Source: an uncultured Flavobacteriales bacterium (lineage in GTDB: Bacteria; Bacteroidota; Bacteroidia; Flavobacteriales_D; Crocinitomicaceae). From it: a stretch of DNA of 7,519 bases. Under the pieces are notes generated by a model. It did no database searches, was not told where the DNA came from, and was given only the letters and a program-made list of their open reading frames with translations. The stretch spans positions 1 to 7,519 of the forward strand of contig CAJQOB010000132.1 of the NCBI GenBank assembly GCA_905479845.1. Reading direction: 5' to 3'. Numbering within the stretch: position 1 is the stretch's first letter; the number at the start of each line of letters is the position of its first letter. A program made the position numbers and the translations under genes. Positions 1 to 6,808 of the stretch are shown piece after piece.

Positions 1-56
1 TACTTTTTGAATGTTATTTTAGAAGTCGACACATAGAAAGATACTTATTCTTTCGG

Positions 57-87
57 CGGGAAGCAATGCTTCCCGTTTTTCGTTTTT
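57..87 (+). terminator. Rho-independent terminator of an upstream + strand gene
   Basis: A perfect inverted repeat, CGGGAAGCAATGCTTCCCG (57-75), is followed by TTTTT (76-80) and a second T-run (83-87). The T-tract lies on the right, so it ends transcription arriving from the left of the window. On the other strand the hairpin is not followed by a T-run. The gene it serves is essentially outside the window; a frame ending with TAG at 34-36 could be its tail but is too short to support. Confidence 0.8.
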
Positions 88-111
88 AACAACGAATGTT
101 TATAAACGAAG

Positions 112-139
112 AGAGGCTGCCCCTTTTGAGACAGCCTCT
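112..139 (-). terminator. Hairpin terminator downstream of gcdH
   Basis: Read on the minus strand, the two arms (128-139 and 112-123) form a 12 bp stem with two G-T wobbles around an AAAA loop. It begins 22 nt after the gcdH stop codon. The downstream minus-strand sequence (CTTCGTTTA) is only moderately T-rich, so termination may be weaker than a textbook case. It faces the + terminator at 57-87, so the two insulate convergent transcripts from each other. Confidence 0.7.
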
Positions 140-161
140 TCTAAAATCTATTAAGTATCAA

Positions 162-1367
162 TTACATCTTCGACAAATCTGGCGCCGTACGAGTGAATGC
201 TGGAATTCCAGTTACATCCATTCCAGTAATCAATAGGTGGATATCGTGTGTTCCTTCGTATGTCAATACCGACTCCAAGTTAGCCATATGGCGCATGATT
301 GAGTATTCACTTGTAATACCCATTCCTCCATGAATTTGGCGTGCCTCACGAGCGATATCTAAAGCGATCTCAACATTGTTTCTTTTTGCCATTGAGATTT
401 GAGCGGAAGTTGCCTTCCCTTCGTTTCTCAATTGTCCAAGACGAAGTGTAAGTAATTGCGCTTTTGTGATCTCAGTAATCATTTCCGCCAATTTCTTTTG
501 AATCAACTGGAATGAACCAATTGGAACACCGAATTGAGTGCGCTCTTTAGAGTATCTAACGGCCTGATCGTAACAATCCATTGCCGCTCCAAGTGCCCCC
601 CAAGCGATTCCAAATCTTGCCGAATCCAAGCATCCAAGTGGCGCTCCTAATCCTGATTTGTTTGGAAGAATATTCGCTTTTGGTACACGAACGTTATCGA
701 AAATTAATTCTCCTGTTGCAGAAGCGCGAAGGGATAATTTCCCGTGCATTTCTGGAGTCGTGAAACCTTCCATTCCTCTTTCAACAACCAATCCATGGAT
801 ACGTCCTTCTTCACTCTTAGCCCACACTACAGCGATGTCCGCAAATGGAGCGTTGGAAATCCACATTTTAGCACCATTCAAGATAACGTGATCTCCATCG
901 TCTTTGAAGTTGGTAATCATTCCTCCTGGGTTTGATCCATGATCTGGTTCCGTCAACCCGAAACAACCAATCATCTCACCAGTTCCCAATTTAGGAAGGT
1001 ATTTCATGCGTTGCTCCTCGTTTCCATATTTCCAAATTGGATACATCACAAGAGAGCTCTGAACTGAAGCAGTAGAGCGCAATCCTGAATCACATCTCTC
1101 CAACTCCTGCATGATCAATCCATACGAAATTTGATCCAAGCCTGGACCACCGTATTCTGTAGGAATGTAGGGCCCAAAAGCACCAATCTCACCAAGTCCT
1201 GGTAAAATATGATTTGGGAATGTAGCATTCTCATAATGTTCGTCAATAATTGGTGAAACTTCTTTCTTTACCCAAGCACGAGCAGCGTCGCGCACAAGCT
1301 TGTGTTCTTCTGAAAGAAGATCATCCATATTGTAGTAGTCCGGATGAGTATATAAGTCAGTTCTCAT
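162..1367 (-). CDS. gcdH: Glutaryl-CoA dehydrogenase-type acyl-CoA dehydrogenase
   Basis: This 401-residue cytoplasmic FAD enzyme is predicted to oxidise and decarboxylate glutaryl-CoA to crotonyl-CoA in lysine/tryptophan degradation, passing electrons to electron-transfer flavoprotein. It has the full acyl-CoA dehydrogenase architecture: helical N-terminal domain (about 15-130), beta domain with the flavin-binding FGLTEPDHGSNP (136-147), and helical C-terminal domain with RTQFG and QIHGGMGI. Three features favour glutaryl-CoA over straight-chain substrates: the ELERCDSGLRS segment, whose E90 and R97 match human GCDH Glu87 and Arg94 (carboxylate binding); the following SVQSSLVM stretch; and the catalytic base E371 in TYEGTHDIH, matching human Glu370. 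Length is normal for the family and no key residue is missing. The ATG at 1367 fits the family N-terminus; no Shine-Dalgarno is visible. It is monocistronic and divergent from the DUF4271 gene. Substrate is inferred from motifs; another short-chain acyl-CoA remains possible. Confidence 0.92.
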   Translation of the reverse strand: MRTDLYTHPDYYNMDDLLSEEHKLVRDAARAWVKKEVSPIIDEHYENATFPNHILPGLGEIGAFGPYIPTEYGGPGLDQISYGLIMQELERCDSGLRSTASVQSSLVMYPIWKYGNEEQRMKYLPKLGTGEMIGCFGLTEPDHGSNPGGMITNFKDDGDHVILNGAKMWISNAPFADIAVVWAKSEEGRIHGLVVERGMEGFTTPEMHGKLSLRASATGELIFDNVRVPKANILPNKSGLGAPLGCLDSARFGIAWGALGAAMDCYDQAVRYSKERTQFGVPIGSFQLIQKKLAEMITEITKAQLLTLRLGQLRNEGKATSAQISMAKRNNVEIALDIAREARQIHGGMGITSEYSIMRHMANLESVLTYEGTHDIHLLITGMDVTGIPAFTRTAPDLSKM

Positions 1368-1390
1368 ATCTGAATGAATTTAATGGACTG

Positions 1391-1398
1391 CAAAATTA
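1391..1398 (-). promoter_or_regulatory. Candidate -7 promoter element for gcdH
   Basis: The minus strand reads TAATTTTG, an exact match to the Bacteroidota -7 consensus TAnnTTTG, about 23 nt upstream of the gcdH ATG. A weak -33 partner (TTTA inside a T-run) lies about 20 nt further upstream near 1419-1422. With six fixed positions in AT-rich DNA a chance match is possible, so the call rests mainly on position. Confidence 0.4.
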
Positions 1399-1441
1399 AC
1401 TATATTTTTGACGAGTGTTAAAAAAAGTCGAAATCATGATG

Positions 1442-1449
1442 TAACTTTG
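1442..1449 (+). promoter_or_regulatory. Candidate -7 promoter element for DUF4271-hemD
   Basis: TAACTTTG matches TAnnTTTG exactly and lies 30 nt upstream of the GTG start at 1480. No clear TTTG -33 element sits at the usual distance (TTAA at 1418-1421 is a poor match). An 8 bp palindrome, ATCATGAT, lies just upstream at 1433-1440. A second exact -7 match, TATTTTTG at 1403-1410, is an alternative with a longer leader. Confidence 0.4.
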
Positions 1450-1479
1450 GTGCTATCAACAAGAAACAAGCAAGGTTAA

Positions 1480-2172
1480 GTGGAAATCTATCTCACTATT
1501 TCAGACGATGTTATCCCAAATGAGTTAATGCTTCGTTTTCATTCTTTGGAATGGATGATGGGTTATGTCCTGTTCCTTGCGTTCATCACTTTGGCTATTG
1601 CACGTTTCGCTAGAGCTGGGATTTACCAAAGCTTGGTTGTGGCGAATGGAAAGTTTCAAGGTGTTGTGTCATTCGTAAGGGAAACAATGCCGTTGGGGAA
1701 GCCGAGTTCTTTATTATTACTACTGAATTATGCTTTGTCCGCTGGAGCAATATGCTATTTGTACGTTCAGGGAAATCACAAGATTCAGCTTTCTAACAAC
1801 GTTCTAGTGTTCATCTTACCAATCTCTCTTCTCATTTGGAATCTTGCATGTTTTCAACTTACTCGTTGGTTGACCGGTACATCTGGTGTGTTTGACGAAC
1901 CAATCACGCTAAAGATTATTGGGTCACAGTTTTTGGGATTGATTTATTTCTTTTGCGCCGTGCTTTGGTTGTTCATTTCTGGACAGGAAACGATGTTCGC
2001 TCAGCTTGTTTTGATATTGTTTTTTGCTGAGTCAGCCTTCAGAGTTGTCAAGAGCATAAACCTAGTTTTAAAACGTGGGGTTTCATGGTATTATATAATT
2101 TTGTATTTTTGCACCCTTGAAATTCTGCCCTTGTTGATGGTATACTTCGCATTGACTAGAAATTTCAACTAG
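1480..2172 (+). CDS. DUF4271 family integral membrane protein
   Basis: This 230-residue inner-membrane protein belongs to DUF4271, a Bacteroidota family of unknown function. About six hydrophobic segments are visible (near 25-41, 76-96, 107-124, 147-168, 172-187 and 203-225). The C-terminal part carries the family signature: a charged FRVVKSINLVLKRG stretch, then YYIILYFCTLEILPLL. No catalytic or binding motif is recognisable. It lies 28 nt upstream of hemD on the same strand with no terminator between, the usual pairing in Bacteroidota, so the two are probably cotranscribed. The start is uncertain: a TAA stop directly precedes the GTG at 1480, so that is the longest possible form, while the ATG at 1528 would give MLRFHSLEW..., closer to the short N-terminus I expect for this family. 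AAGG at 1472-1475 is a possible but very close ribosome site for the GTG. Function unknown; family assignment fairly secure. Confidence 0.85.
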   Translation: MEIYLTISDDVIPNELMLRFHSLEWMMGYVLFLAFITLAIARFARAGIYQSLVVANGKFQGVVSFVRETMPLGKPSSLLLLLNYALSAGAICYLYVQGNHKIQLSNNVLVFILPISLLIWNLACFQLTRWLTGTSGVFDEPITLKIIGSQFLGLIYFFCAVLWLFISGQETMFAQLVLILFFAESAFRVVKSINLVLKRGVSWYYIILYFCTLEILPLLMVYFALTRNFN

Positions 2173-2200
2173 AACAAAACTTGACTTAAACTGTTGACCA

Positions 2201-2950
2201 GTGGGAGTAAAAACAATATTAGTATCTCAACCGAAGCCTGAAGGGACAAAATCTCCTTACTTTGACTTGGCTGAAAAGTATAGCTTGAAAATTGACTTTC
2301 GCTCATTCATTCATGTTGAAGGAATTGGAGCTCAAGAGTTTCGTACTCAAAAAGTAGAGCTTAACAAGCACACAGGAATCATTTTGACTTCAAAGAATGC
2401 TGTTGATCATTATTTTAGAATAGCGGAAGAGTTAAGATATGAAGTACCAGATTCAATGAAGTACTTCTGTATCTCTGAAGCAGTTGCTTATTACCTTCAA
2501 AAGTATGTTGCCTACCGAAAACGTAAGATTTTCTTTGGTAAACAGCGCATTGATGATTTGATTGACATCTTGAAGAAGCACAAGAAAGAGAATTTTTTGT
2601 TGCCTTGTACTGATCGTTTAAGAGACAAAATTCCGACAACACTTTCTGCGAATAATTTGAATTTCACAAAAGCTGTATTGTACAGAACAGTGGCGTCAGA
2701 TCTTTCGGATCTTGAGAATGTGTACTACGACATGCTTGTGTTTTATAGTCCTGGAGGAGTTGAATCTTTGGTGAAGAACTTCCCAGAATTCAAACAAAAT
2801 GATACCATCATCGCTGCGTTTGGACCAACTACTGCGAAAGCAATTGTTGACAACAACATGCGATTGGATTTACACGCACCTCAACCAAATGCGCCGTCAA
2901 TGACTGGAGCAATTGAGAATTTCGTTAAAAGCTCAAAGAAGTCGAAGTAG
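2201..2950 (+). CDS. hemD: Uroporphyrinogen-III synthase (HemD family)
   Basis: HemD cyclises hydroxymethylbilane to uroporphyrinogen III in the cytoplasm, the branch-point step of tetrapyrrole synthesis. The 249-residue protein fits the usual 240-260 length and two-lobed HemD layout: N-terminal ILVSQPKPEG (6-15), LTSKNAVDHYF (62-72), the linker and second lobe, then AVLYRTV with the conserved tyrosine (Y161), VFYSPGGVESL (180-190) and AAFGPTTAKAI (205-215). The family is poorly conserved with few invariant residues, so activity cannot be proved from motifs. The start must be GTG at 2201: a TGA lies in frame at 2195-2197, the conserved VKTILVSQPKP begins at residue 3, and the next in-frame ATG lies far inside the protein. 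It follows the DUF4271 gene by 28 nt, and no other heme gene is in the window. The C-terminus is a lysine/serine-rich tail. Confidence 0.88.
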   Translation: MGVKTILVSQPKPEGTKSPYFDLAEKYSLKIDFRSFIHVEGIGAQEFRTQKVELNKHTGIILTSKNAVDHYFRIAEELRYEVPDSMKYFCISEAVAYYLQKYVAYRKRKIFFGKQRIDDLIDILKKHKKENFLLPCTDRLRDKIPTTLSANNLNFTKAVLYRTVASDLSDLENVYYDMLVFYSPGGVESLVKNFPEFKQNDTIIAAFGPTTAKAIVDNNMRLDLHAPQPNAPSMTGAIENFVKSSKKSK

Positions 2951-2951
2951 T

Positions 2952-3650
2952 TTACTCACGATTTTTGGATAATTCTTTTAGTACCGTCGCGATGCCCTTG
3001 CTGGCCGCTGCATTCAATTTGATAAAATCAGAAGGAACATTTAATTCATCCGCTTTCGGGTCAATGATGAATTTTCGCTGAGCATTTGCAGCAAATTGGA
3101 TAAGTCCAGCAGCAGGATAAACTTGCAAAGAAGTGCCTATAACAATTAAAATGTCAGCTCGATCTAGTTCAATAGCCGCCTGTTCGTAAGAAGGCACATC
3201 TTCACCAAACCAGACTACATGCGGACGAAGTCGATAGCCATCAGGACAAATTGTGGTTTTATCAAGTTTCCAACCATCTATCGGGTAGTACTCCTTTTCT
3301 TGATTTGGACCGGAGCTCTTAGCTTGTCTTATATTTCCATGCAGATGAAGGACGTTTGAGCTGCCCGCTCGTTCGTGTAAATCATCGATATTTTGAGTAA
3401 TAACCAGTACTTCTCCAAGTCTCTCTAATGTTTTTACTCCAAGATGCGCATCATTCGGGTTTGCTTGAATAATGGTTTTTCTGCGCTCATTGTAGAAATT
3501 TGTGACCAAGTCAGGGTCTTTTGCCCAAGCTTGGGGAGTGGCGACATCCTCTACGCGATAATTCTCCCACAAACCATTCGAGTCGCGAAATGTTTCAATT
3601 CCACTTTCAGCGCTCATTCCTGCGCCAGAGAACACCATAATATTTAACAT
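2952..3650 (-). CDS. cobB: Sir2-family NAD-dependent protein deacylase (CobB-like)
   Basis: This sirtuin removes acyl groups from protein lysines, consuming NAD and releasing nicotinamide and O-acyl-ADP-ribose. From the ATG at 3650 it has 232 residues. Visible motifs are the NAD-binding FSGAGMSAESGI (7-18) and TFRD (20-23), TQNIDDLHERAG (85-96), catalytic H104 in LHLHG, VVWFGE (145-150) and GTSLQVYPAAG. Y53 and R56 in NFYNERRK form the Y-x-x-R pair of class III sirtuins (SIRT5, E. coli CobB) that accommodates succinyl and malonyl groups. The segment after H104 has only one cysteine (C135), so the usual four-cysteine zinc site is absent; from memory other Bacteroidota homologues lack it too. 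The start at 3650 gives MLNIMVFSGAG, the normal family N-terminus; ATG 3659 or GTG 3692 (246 residues) are possible. Its stop is one base from the hemD stop, facing it. No clear promoter was found upstream. Confidence 0.9.
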   Translation of the reverse strand: MLNIMVFSGAGMSAESGIETFRDSNGLWENYRVEDVATPQAWAKDPDLVTNFYNERRKTIIQANPNDAHLGVKTLERLGEVLVITQNIDDLHERAGSSNVLHLHGNIRQAKSSGPNQEKEYYPIDGWKLDKTTICPDGYRLRPHVVWFGEDVPSYEQAAIELDRADILIVIGTSLQVYPAAGLIQFAANAQRKFIIDPKADELNVPSDFIKLNAAASKGIATVLKELSKNRE

Positions 3651-3722
3651 TGCTTTCATAATCAGTCTATTTAGCTTTTCAAGAGTTGGCACAATATACT
3701 TAAGTCAAAAGAAACGCTTCGA

Positions 3723-3754
3723 TTTGCGTAGAGTACTGCAATACCTTATCTTTG
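3723..3754 (+). promoter_or_regulatory. Bacteroidota-type promoter of the T9SS cargo gene
   Basis: TTTG at 3723-3726, a 20 nt spacer and TATCTTTG at 3747-3754 form a full match to the Bacteroidota promoter (TTTG, about 20 nt, TAnnTTTG). Transcription would start a few bases after 3754 and give a leader of roughly 35-40 nt. That leader ends in an A-rich stretch (TTAAGAACAAAAAACT) just before the ATG and has no Shine-Dalgarno, typical of well-translated Flavobacteriia genes. It is the best promoter in the window. Confidence 0.75.
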
Positions 3755-3796
3755 GTTCGATTTTTAGAACTAAAATTAATTTAAGAACAAAAAACT

Positions 3797-5731
3797 ATGA
3801 AAAATTTATTACTCTGTGGAAGTCTTCTTTTTTTAGGCATGACTAGCGTGCAAGCGCAGGTAAACAAAGTCCCTATGATTGAACACTTCACACAAGCTTC
3901 TTGCGGGCCTTGTGCTAGCCAAAACCCTGCTATGCAAGCAACTCTTGCTGCATATACAGGAGACTATGTGAAAATTTCACACCAAGTTTCTTGGCCAGGA
4001 ACTGATCCAATGTATAATTCATTTTCAGCTGGTCCAGATGCACGTGTAGCTTATTACAACGTATCAGGTGTTCCAAACACTAGCTTAAACGGAGGTGCAA
4101 CAGGAGCTCCTAATACAATCGTTACTGCTGCAACGTTAGCGACTGCTGCTGCAGTTCAAACACCTTACCAAATTACAGCAACTCAATCTTGGGCAGATCC
4201 AAATACAGTAACTGTAAATATTGATGTAGAGAATGTTACTGGTGCGGCTATTTCGTCCGGAGACAAAATTTACGTTACTATGGTTGAGGAGGTTGTAACT
4301 TACAATACTGCCCCTGGTAGTAATGGTGAAACTGATTTTTACAATGTAATGCGTCAAATGTATGATGCTTCTACTGGAGCTGCTGATGCAACTGGTGGAG
4401 CGGCATTAGGTTCAATTGCTGCGAACTCAACGCAAAACTTTAACTTCACAATTACAAGTTTGCCAAGTTACATTGCTGACAAAGGTCAAGTAACTTTCGC
4501 TATCTATGTTCAAAATGATGCGTCAAAAGAAATCATGCAAGCTGGTAAAACTTCTGTTGTTTCTATCCCAGGATTGATCAACGTTGCTGCTGCTACTGCT
4601 TCAACTGCAGGTTCTGGATACTGTGATTACAGTTACACTCCTGCTATTGAGTTCACAAACAACGATGCTACTGCTGTAACTGAAGTTGTTGCTGAGTACT
4701 CGATCAACGGTGGTACTGCAGTTCAAGAAACTTACACAGGAAGCCTCGCTCAAGGACAATCTGCAACTATTACTTGGCCAGGTGCTACTTTAGCTTCAGG
4801 AACAAGTACTGTTACTTACAACGTTGTATCTGTAAACGGTGCTCAAAACTGGCAAAGTCCAGCTGCTGTATCTGTTCCAGATGAAACTTACAGTAAATTG
4901 AATGCTACAGGTGTTGCTGCTCCTTTAACTGAAGGAATGGAAACAGCTCCTTTAACTGGAGGTTACTCTACTGATTTGACAACTGCTATTTTTGATGGTG
5001 GTGGAATTGGTGCAGGATCTTTCGGTGTATTGGATGGTCCAACATTTAACTATGGTGCAATTGGTGGATTTGCTAACTCTGATCGTAGTATTCGATTCAG
5101 ATTTTACTCGATCACATCAGGTGAAATGAACTTGGTTATGCAAAAAGTAAACTTAGGAACTAACTCTGAGTTGTCTTTTAGCCACGCTTACCGTCAGTAC
5201 CAAGCTGAAAACGATCAATTGGAGATTTCAGTATCTACTGATTGTGGTGCTACTTGGACTTCAGTATGGAGTGAGCAAGGATCTGGTTTAGCGACTCTTC
5301 CTCCATCAACTACACAGTATGTTCCTGCAGCAGCGTCTGATTGGGCATCAAACTCTATTGATTTGTCTGCTTACGATAACATGCAAGATGTTGTTGTTAA
5401 GTTTACTGCAACTTCTGCATACGGAAACAACCTTTTCGTAGATGATATCAATATTGGTGGAGCATCAAGTGTTGAAGATTTAGCTTCAAATACATTTGAC
5501 GTATATCCAAACCCAGCTACTGACGTAGTTACTGTTGAGCTTTCTGAAGCAGGATCTGCTGATGCTCAAGTTGAAGTATTGGATATTAAAGGTCAAGTTG
5601 TTTCTTCTGAAGTTTTGACTGCTGGTCAATCTTCTATCCAAGTAAACACTTCAACTCTTGCTTCTGGGGTTTACACAGTACGTGTTAAATCTGAAAGTGG
5701 AGTTGCTACTGAAAGAGTAGTTATCAAGTAA
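3797..5731 (+). CDS. Secreted Omp28/thioredoxin-like multidomain protein with T9SS sorting tail
   Basis: This 644-residue exported protein is probably released or attached at the cell surface by type IX secretion. Domains in order: a type I signal peptide (1-20, likely cleaved after VQA; C7 is not in a lipobox); an Omp28-like thioredoxin-fold region (about 24-257) with EHFTQASCGPCASQNP, redox pair C36/C39 and a GVPN loop whose P93 is the likely cis-proline; an Ig/CARDB-like region (about 260-366); a choice-of-anchor J or MAM-like beta region (about 375-557) with LSFSHAYR, STDCGATW and LFVDDINI; and a type A T9SS C-terminal domain (about 559-644) with FDVYPNPATD, LDIKGQVV, LASGVYTVRV and a basic C-terminus. 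The mature chain has four cysteines (36, 39, 276, 483). It stands alone between its own promoter and terminator. A surface thiol-disulfide role is inferred from CGPC; an adhesive or structural role is equally possible. Substrate unknown. Confidence 0.88.
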   Translation: MKNLLLCGSLLFLGMTSVQAQVNKVPMIEHFTQASCGPCASQNPAMQATLAAYTGDYVKISHQVSWPGTDPMYNSFSAGPDARVAYYNVSGVPNTSLNGGATGAPNTIVTAATLATAAAVQTPYQITATQSWADPNTVTVNIDVENVTGAAISSGDKIYVTMVEEVVTYNTAPGSNGETDFYNVMRQMYDASTGAADATGGAALGSIAANSTQNFNFTITSLPSYIADKGQVTFAIYVQNDASKEIMQAGKTSVVSIPGLINVAAATASTAGSGYCDYSYTPAIEFTNNDATAVTEVVAEYSINGGTAVQETYTGSLAQGQSATITWPGATLASGTSTVTYNVVSVNGAQNWQSPAAVSVPDETYSKLNATGVAAPLTEGMETAPLTGGYSTDLTTAIFDGGGIGAGSFGVLDGPTFNYGAIGGFANSDRSIRFRFYSITSGEMNLVMQKVNLGTNSELSFSHAYRQYQAENDQLEISVSTDCGATWTSVWSEQGSGLATLPPSTTQYVPAAASDWASNSIDLSAYDNMQDVVVKFTATSAYGNNLFVDDINIGGASSVEDLASNTFDVYPNPATDVVTVELSEAGSADAQVEVLDIKGQVVSSEVLTAGQSSIQVNTSTLASGVYTVRVKSESGVATERVVIK

Positions 5732-5752
5732 TTGACTCTAAATATTTTTGAG

Positions 5753-5781
5753 AAGGGCTGGTCGTTTGACCAGCCCTTTTT
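5753..5781 (+). terminator. Strong Rho-independent terminator after the T9SS cargo gene
   Basis: A perfect 11 bp stem, AAGGGCTGGTC (5753-5763) with GACCAGCCCTT (5768-5778) around a GTTT loop, ends in a T-run (5777-5781). It starts 22 nt after the TAA stop at 5729-5731. It makes the secreted-protein gene monocistronic and separates it from maeB, which must then have its own promoter. Confidence 0.93.
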
Positions 5782-5819
5782 CTTGCTCTATTCTGTCAGT
5801 ATTATTAATTCATAATTAG

Positions 5820-5827
5820 TACCTTTA
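5820..5827 (+). promoter_or_regulatory. Weak candidate -7 element for maeB
   Basis: TACCTTTA matches TAnnTTTG at five of the six fixed positions, 33 nt before the maeB ATG and after the preceding terminator, where a promoter is required. No good TTTG -33 element was found at the right spacing. A small inverted repeat, CGCTT-CAA-AAGCG (5830-5842), follows in the presumed leader. Confidence 0.25.
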
Positions 5828-5860
5828 CCCGCTTCAAAAGCGACCAAGACCAACTTATTT

Positions 5861-6808
5861 ATGGCGAAAATTAGAAAACAGGATGCTCTCGATTATCATT
5901 CAATGGGTAAACCGGGTAAAATCGAGGTAATCCCTACGAAACCTTATGCAACTCAACGCGATCTTTCCTTGGCTTATTCGCCAGGTGTAGCAGAGCCTTG
6001 CTTGAGAATTGCAGAGAATAAAGAAGATGTATACAAATATACCAGCAAAGGTAATCTAGTTGCAGTAATTTCAAATGGAACGGCTGTTCTTGGCTTAGGC
6101 GATATTGGGCCCGAAGCTTCGAAACCTGTAATGGAAGGTAAAGGCCTTCTCTTCAAGATTTTCGCAGACATAGATGTATTTGACATCGAAGTTGATGCTA
6201 CTGACCCGGAGACGTTCATTCAAACGGTAAAGGCAATTGCTCCAACTTTTGGAGGAATCAACCTTGAAGACATTAAAGCGCCTGAGGCTTTTGAAATTGA
6301 GGAGCGCCTGAAAGCGGAATTGGATATACCAATTATGCACGATGATCAGCATGGAACAGCGATTATCTCGTCAGCAGCCTTGTTGAATGCATTGGAACTG
6401 GCCAAAAAGAAAATTGAAAAAGTCAAGATTGTTGTTTCTGGTGCGGGTGCATCGGCACTTTCTTGTGCAAAACTATACCATGCCCTTGGAGCCAAGTTGT
6501 CCAACATCTATATGTTCGATTCGAAAGGATTGATCCATAAAGGAAGAACTGATTTGGATGATACCAAGAAGTACTTTGCCAATCACAAAAAAGACATTGC
6601 CTTTGAAGATGCGTTTAAAAAAGCGGATGTCTTCCTAGGACTTTCAAGAGGAGGCCTCGTGCAGAAGGAAATGATCAAGGTAATGGCGAAAGATCCTATT
6701 GTGTTTGCTTTGGCGAATCCAGAGCCAGAAATCTCATACAAAGACGCAACATCTGTTCGCGAAGACATTATCATGGCAACAGGACGTTCGGATCATCCTA
6801 ACAAGTGA
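5861..6808 (+). CDS. maeB: Malic enzyme MaeB, N-terminal part (frame broken at its 3' end)
   Basis: MaeB-type malic enzymes convert malate to pyruvate and CO2 with reduction of NADP or NAD. This frame encodes 315 residues; the family is about 750, because the malic domains are fused to a phosphotransacetylase-like domain. Catalytic parts are present: Y39 in LAYSPGVAEPC, lysine K94 in VMEGKGLLFK, metal ligands E136/D137 in NLEDIKAPE and D162 in MHDDQHGTA, and the nucleotide-binding loop GAGASA (195-200). The frame stops at TGA 6806-6808 right after IIMATGRSDHPNK, in the middle of a conserved stretch; the expected continuation (VNNVLGFPFIFRGALDVRA) follows at once in another frame from 6805. 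One missing base, most simply a C in the AAC-CAA-GTG context near 6802, explains this and would restore the family's PNQVNNV. The start ATG matches the family N-terminus. As written the product would lack the end of its NAD(P)-binding domain. Cofactor preference cannot be decided. Confidence 0.85.
   Translation: MAKIRKQDALDYHSMGKPGKIEVIPTKPYATQRDLSLAYSPGVAEPCLRIAENKEDVYKYTSKGNLVAVISNGTAVLGLGDIGPEASKPVMEGKGLLFKIFADIDVFDIEVDATDPETFIQTVKAIAPTFGGINLEDIKAPEAFEIEERLKAELDIPIMHDDQHGTAIISSAALLNALELAKKKIEKVKIVVSGAGASALSCAKLYHALGAKLSNIYMFDSKGLIHKGRTDLDDTKKYFANHKKDIAFEDAFKKADVFLGLSRGGLVQKEMIKVMAKDPIVFALANPEPEISYKDATSVREDIIMATGRSDHPNK

Noticed and set aside
1..36. Possible C-terminal tail of a + strand gene: a frame open from base 1 to a TAG at 34-36, 20 nt before the terminator.
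   Set aside because: Only 11 codons, and a second + frame is open to 89; position before a terminator is suggestive but gives no protein-level evidence.
98..107. Perfect 10 bp palindrome GTTTATAAAC between the two terminators.
   Set aside because: Short, AT-rich, not near a promoter, and likely by chance or as the T-rich tail of the gcdH terminator.
581..935. Short + strand frames opposite the acyl-CoA dehydrogenase gene.
   Set aside because: They lie entirely antisense to a well-supported gene, encode no recognisable motif and have no promoter or start context.
2415..2642. 75-codon minus-strand frame inside hemD.
   Set aside because: Antisense to the conserved HemD frame, with low-quality composition and no family resemblance.
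3657..3692. Longer cobB start at GTG 3692 (or ATG 3659).
   Set aside because: The extra 14 (or 3) residues have no counterpart at the normal sirtuin N-terminus, while ATG 3650 gives the expected short lead into the NAD-binding loop; still not excluded.
5830..5842. Small hairpin CGCTT-CAA-AAGCG in the maeB leader as a possible riboswitch or regulator site.
   Set aside because: A 5 bp stem with a 3 nt loop and no further conserved structure in a leader of about 30 nt is too little for a riboswitch.
5974..6774. Several minus-strand frames across maeB.
   Set aside because: Shadows of the strongly conserved malic enzyme frame; none resembles a known protein.
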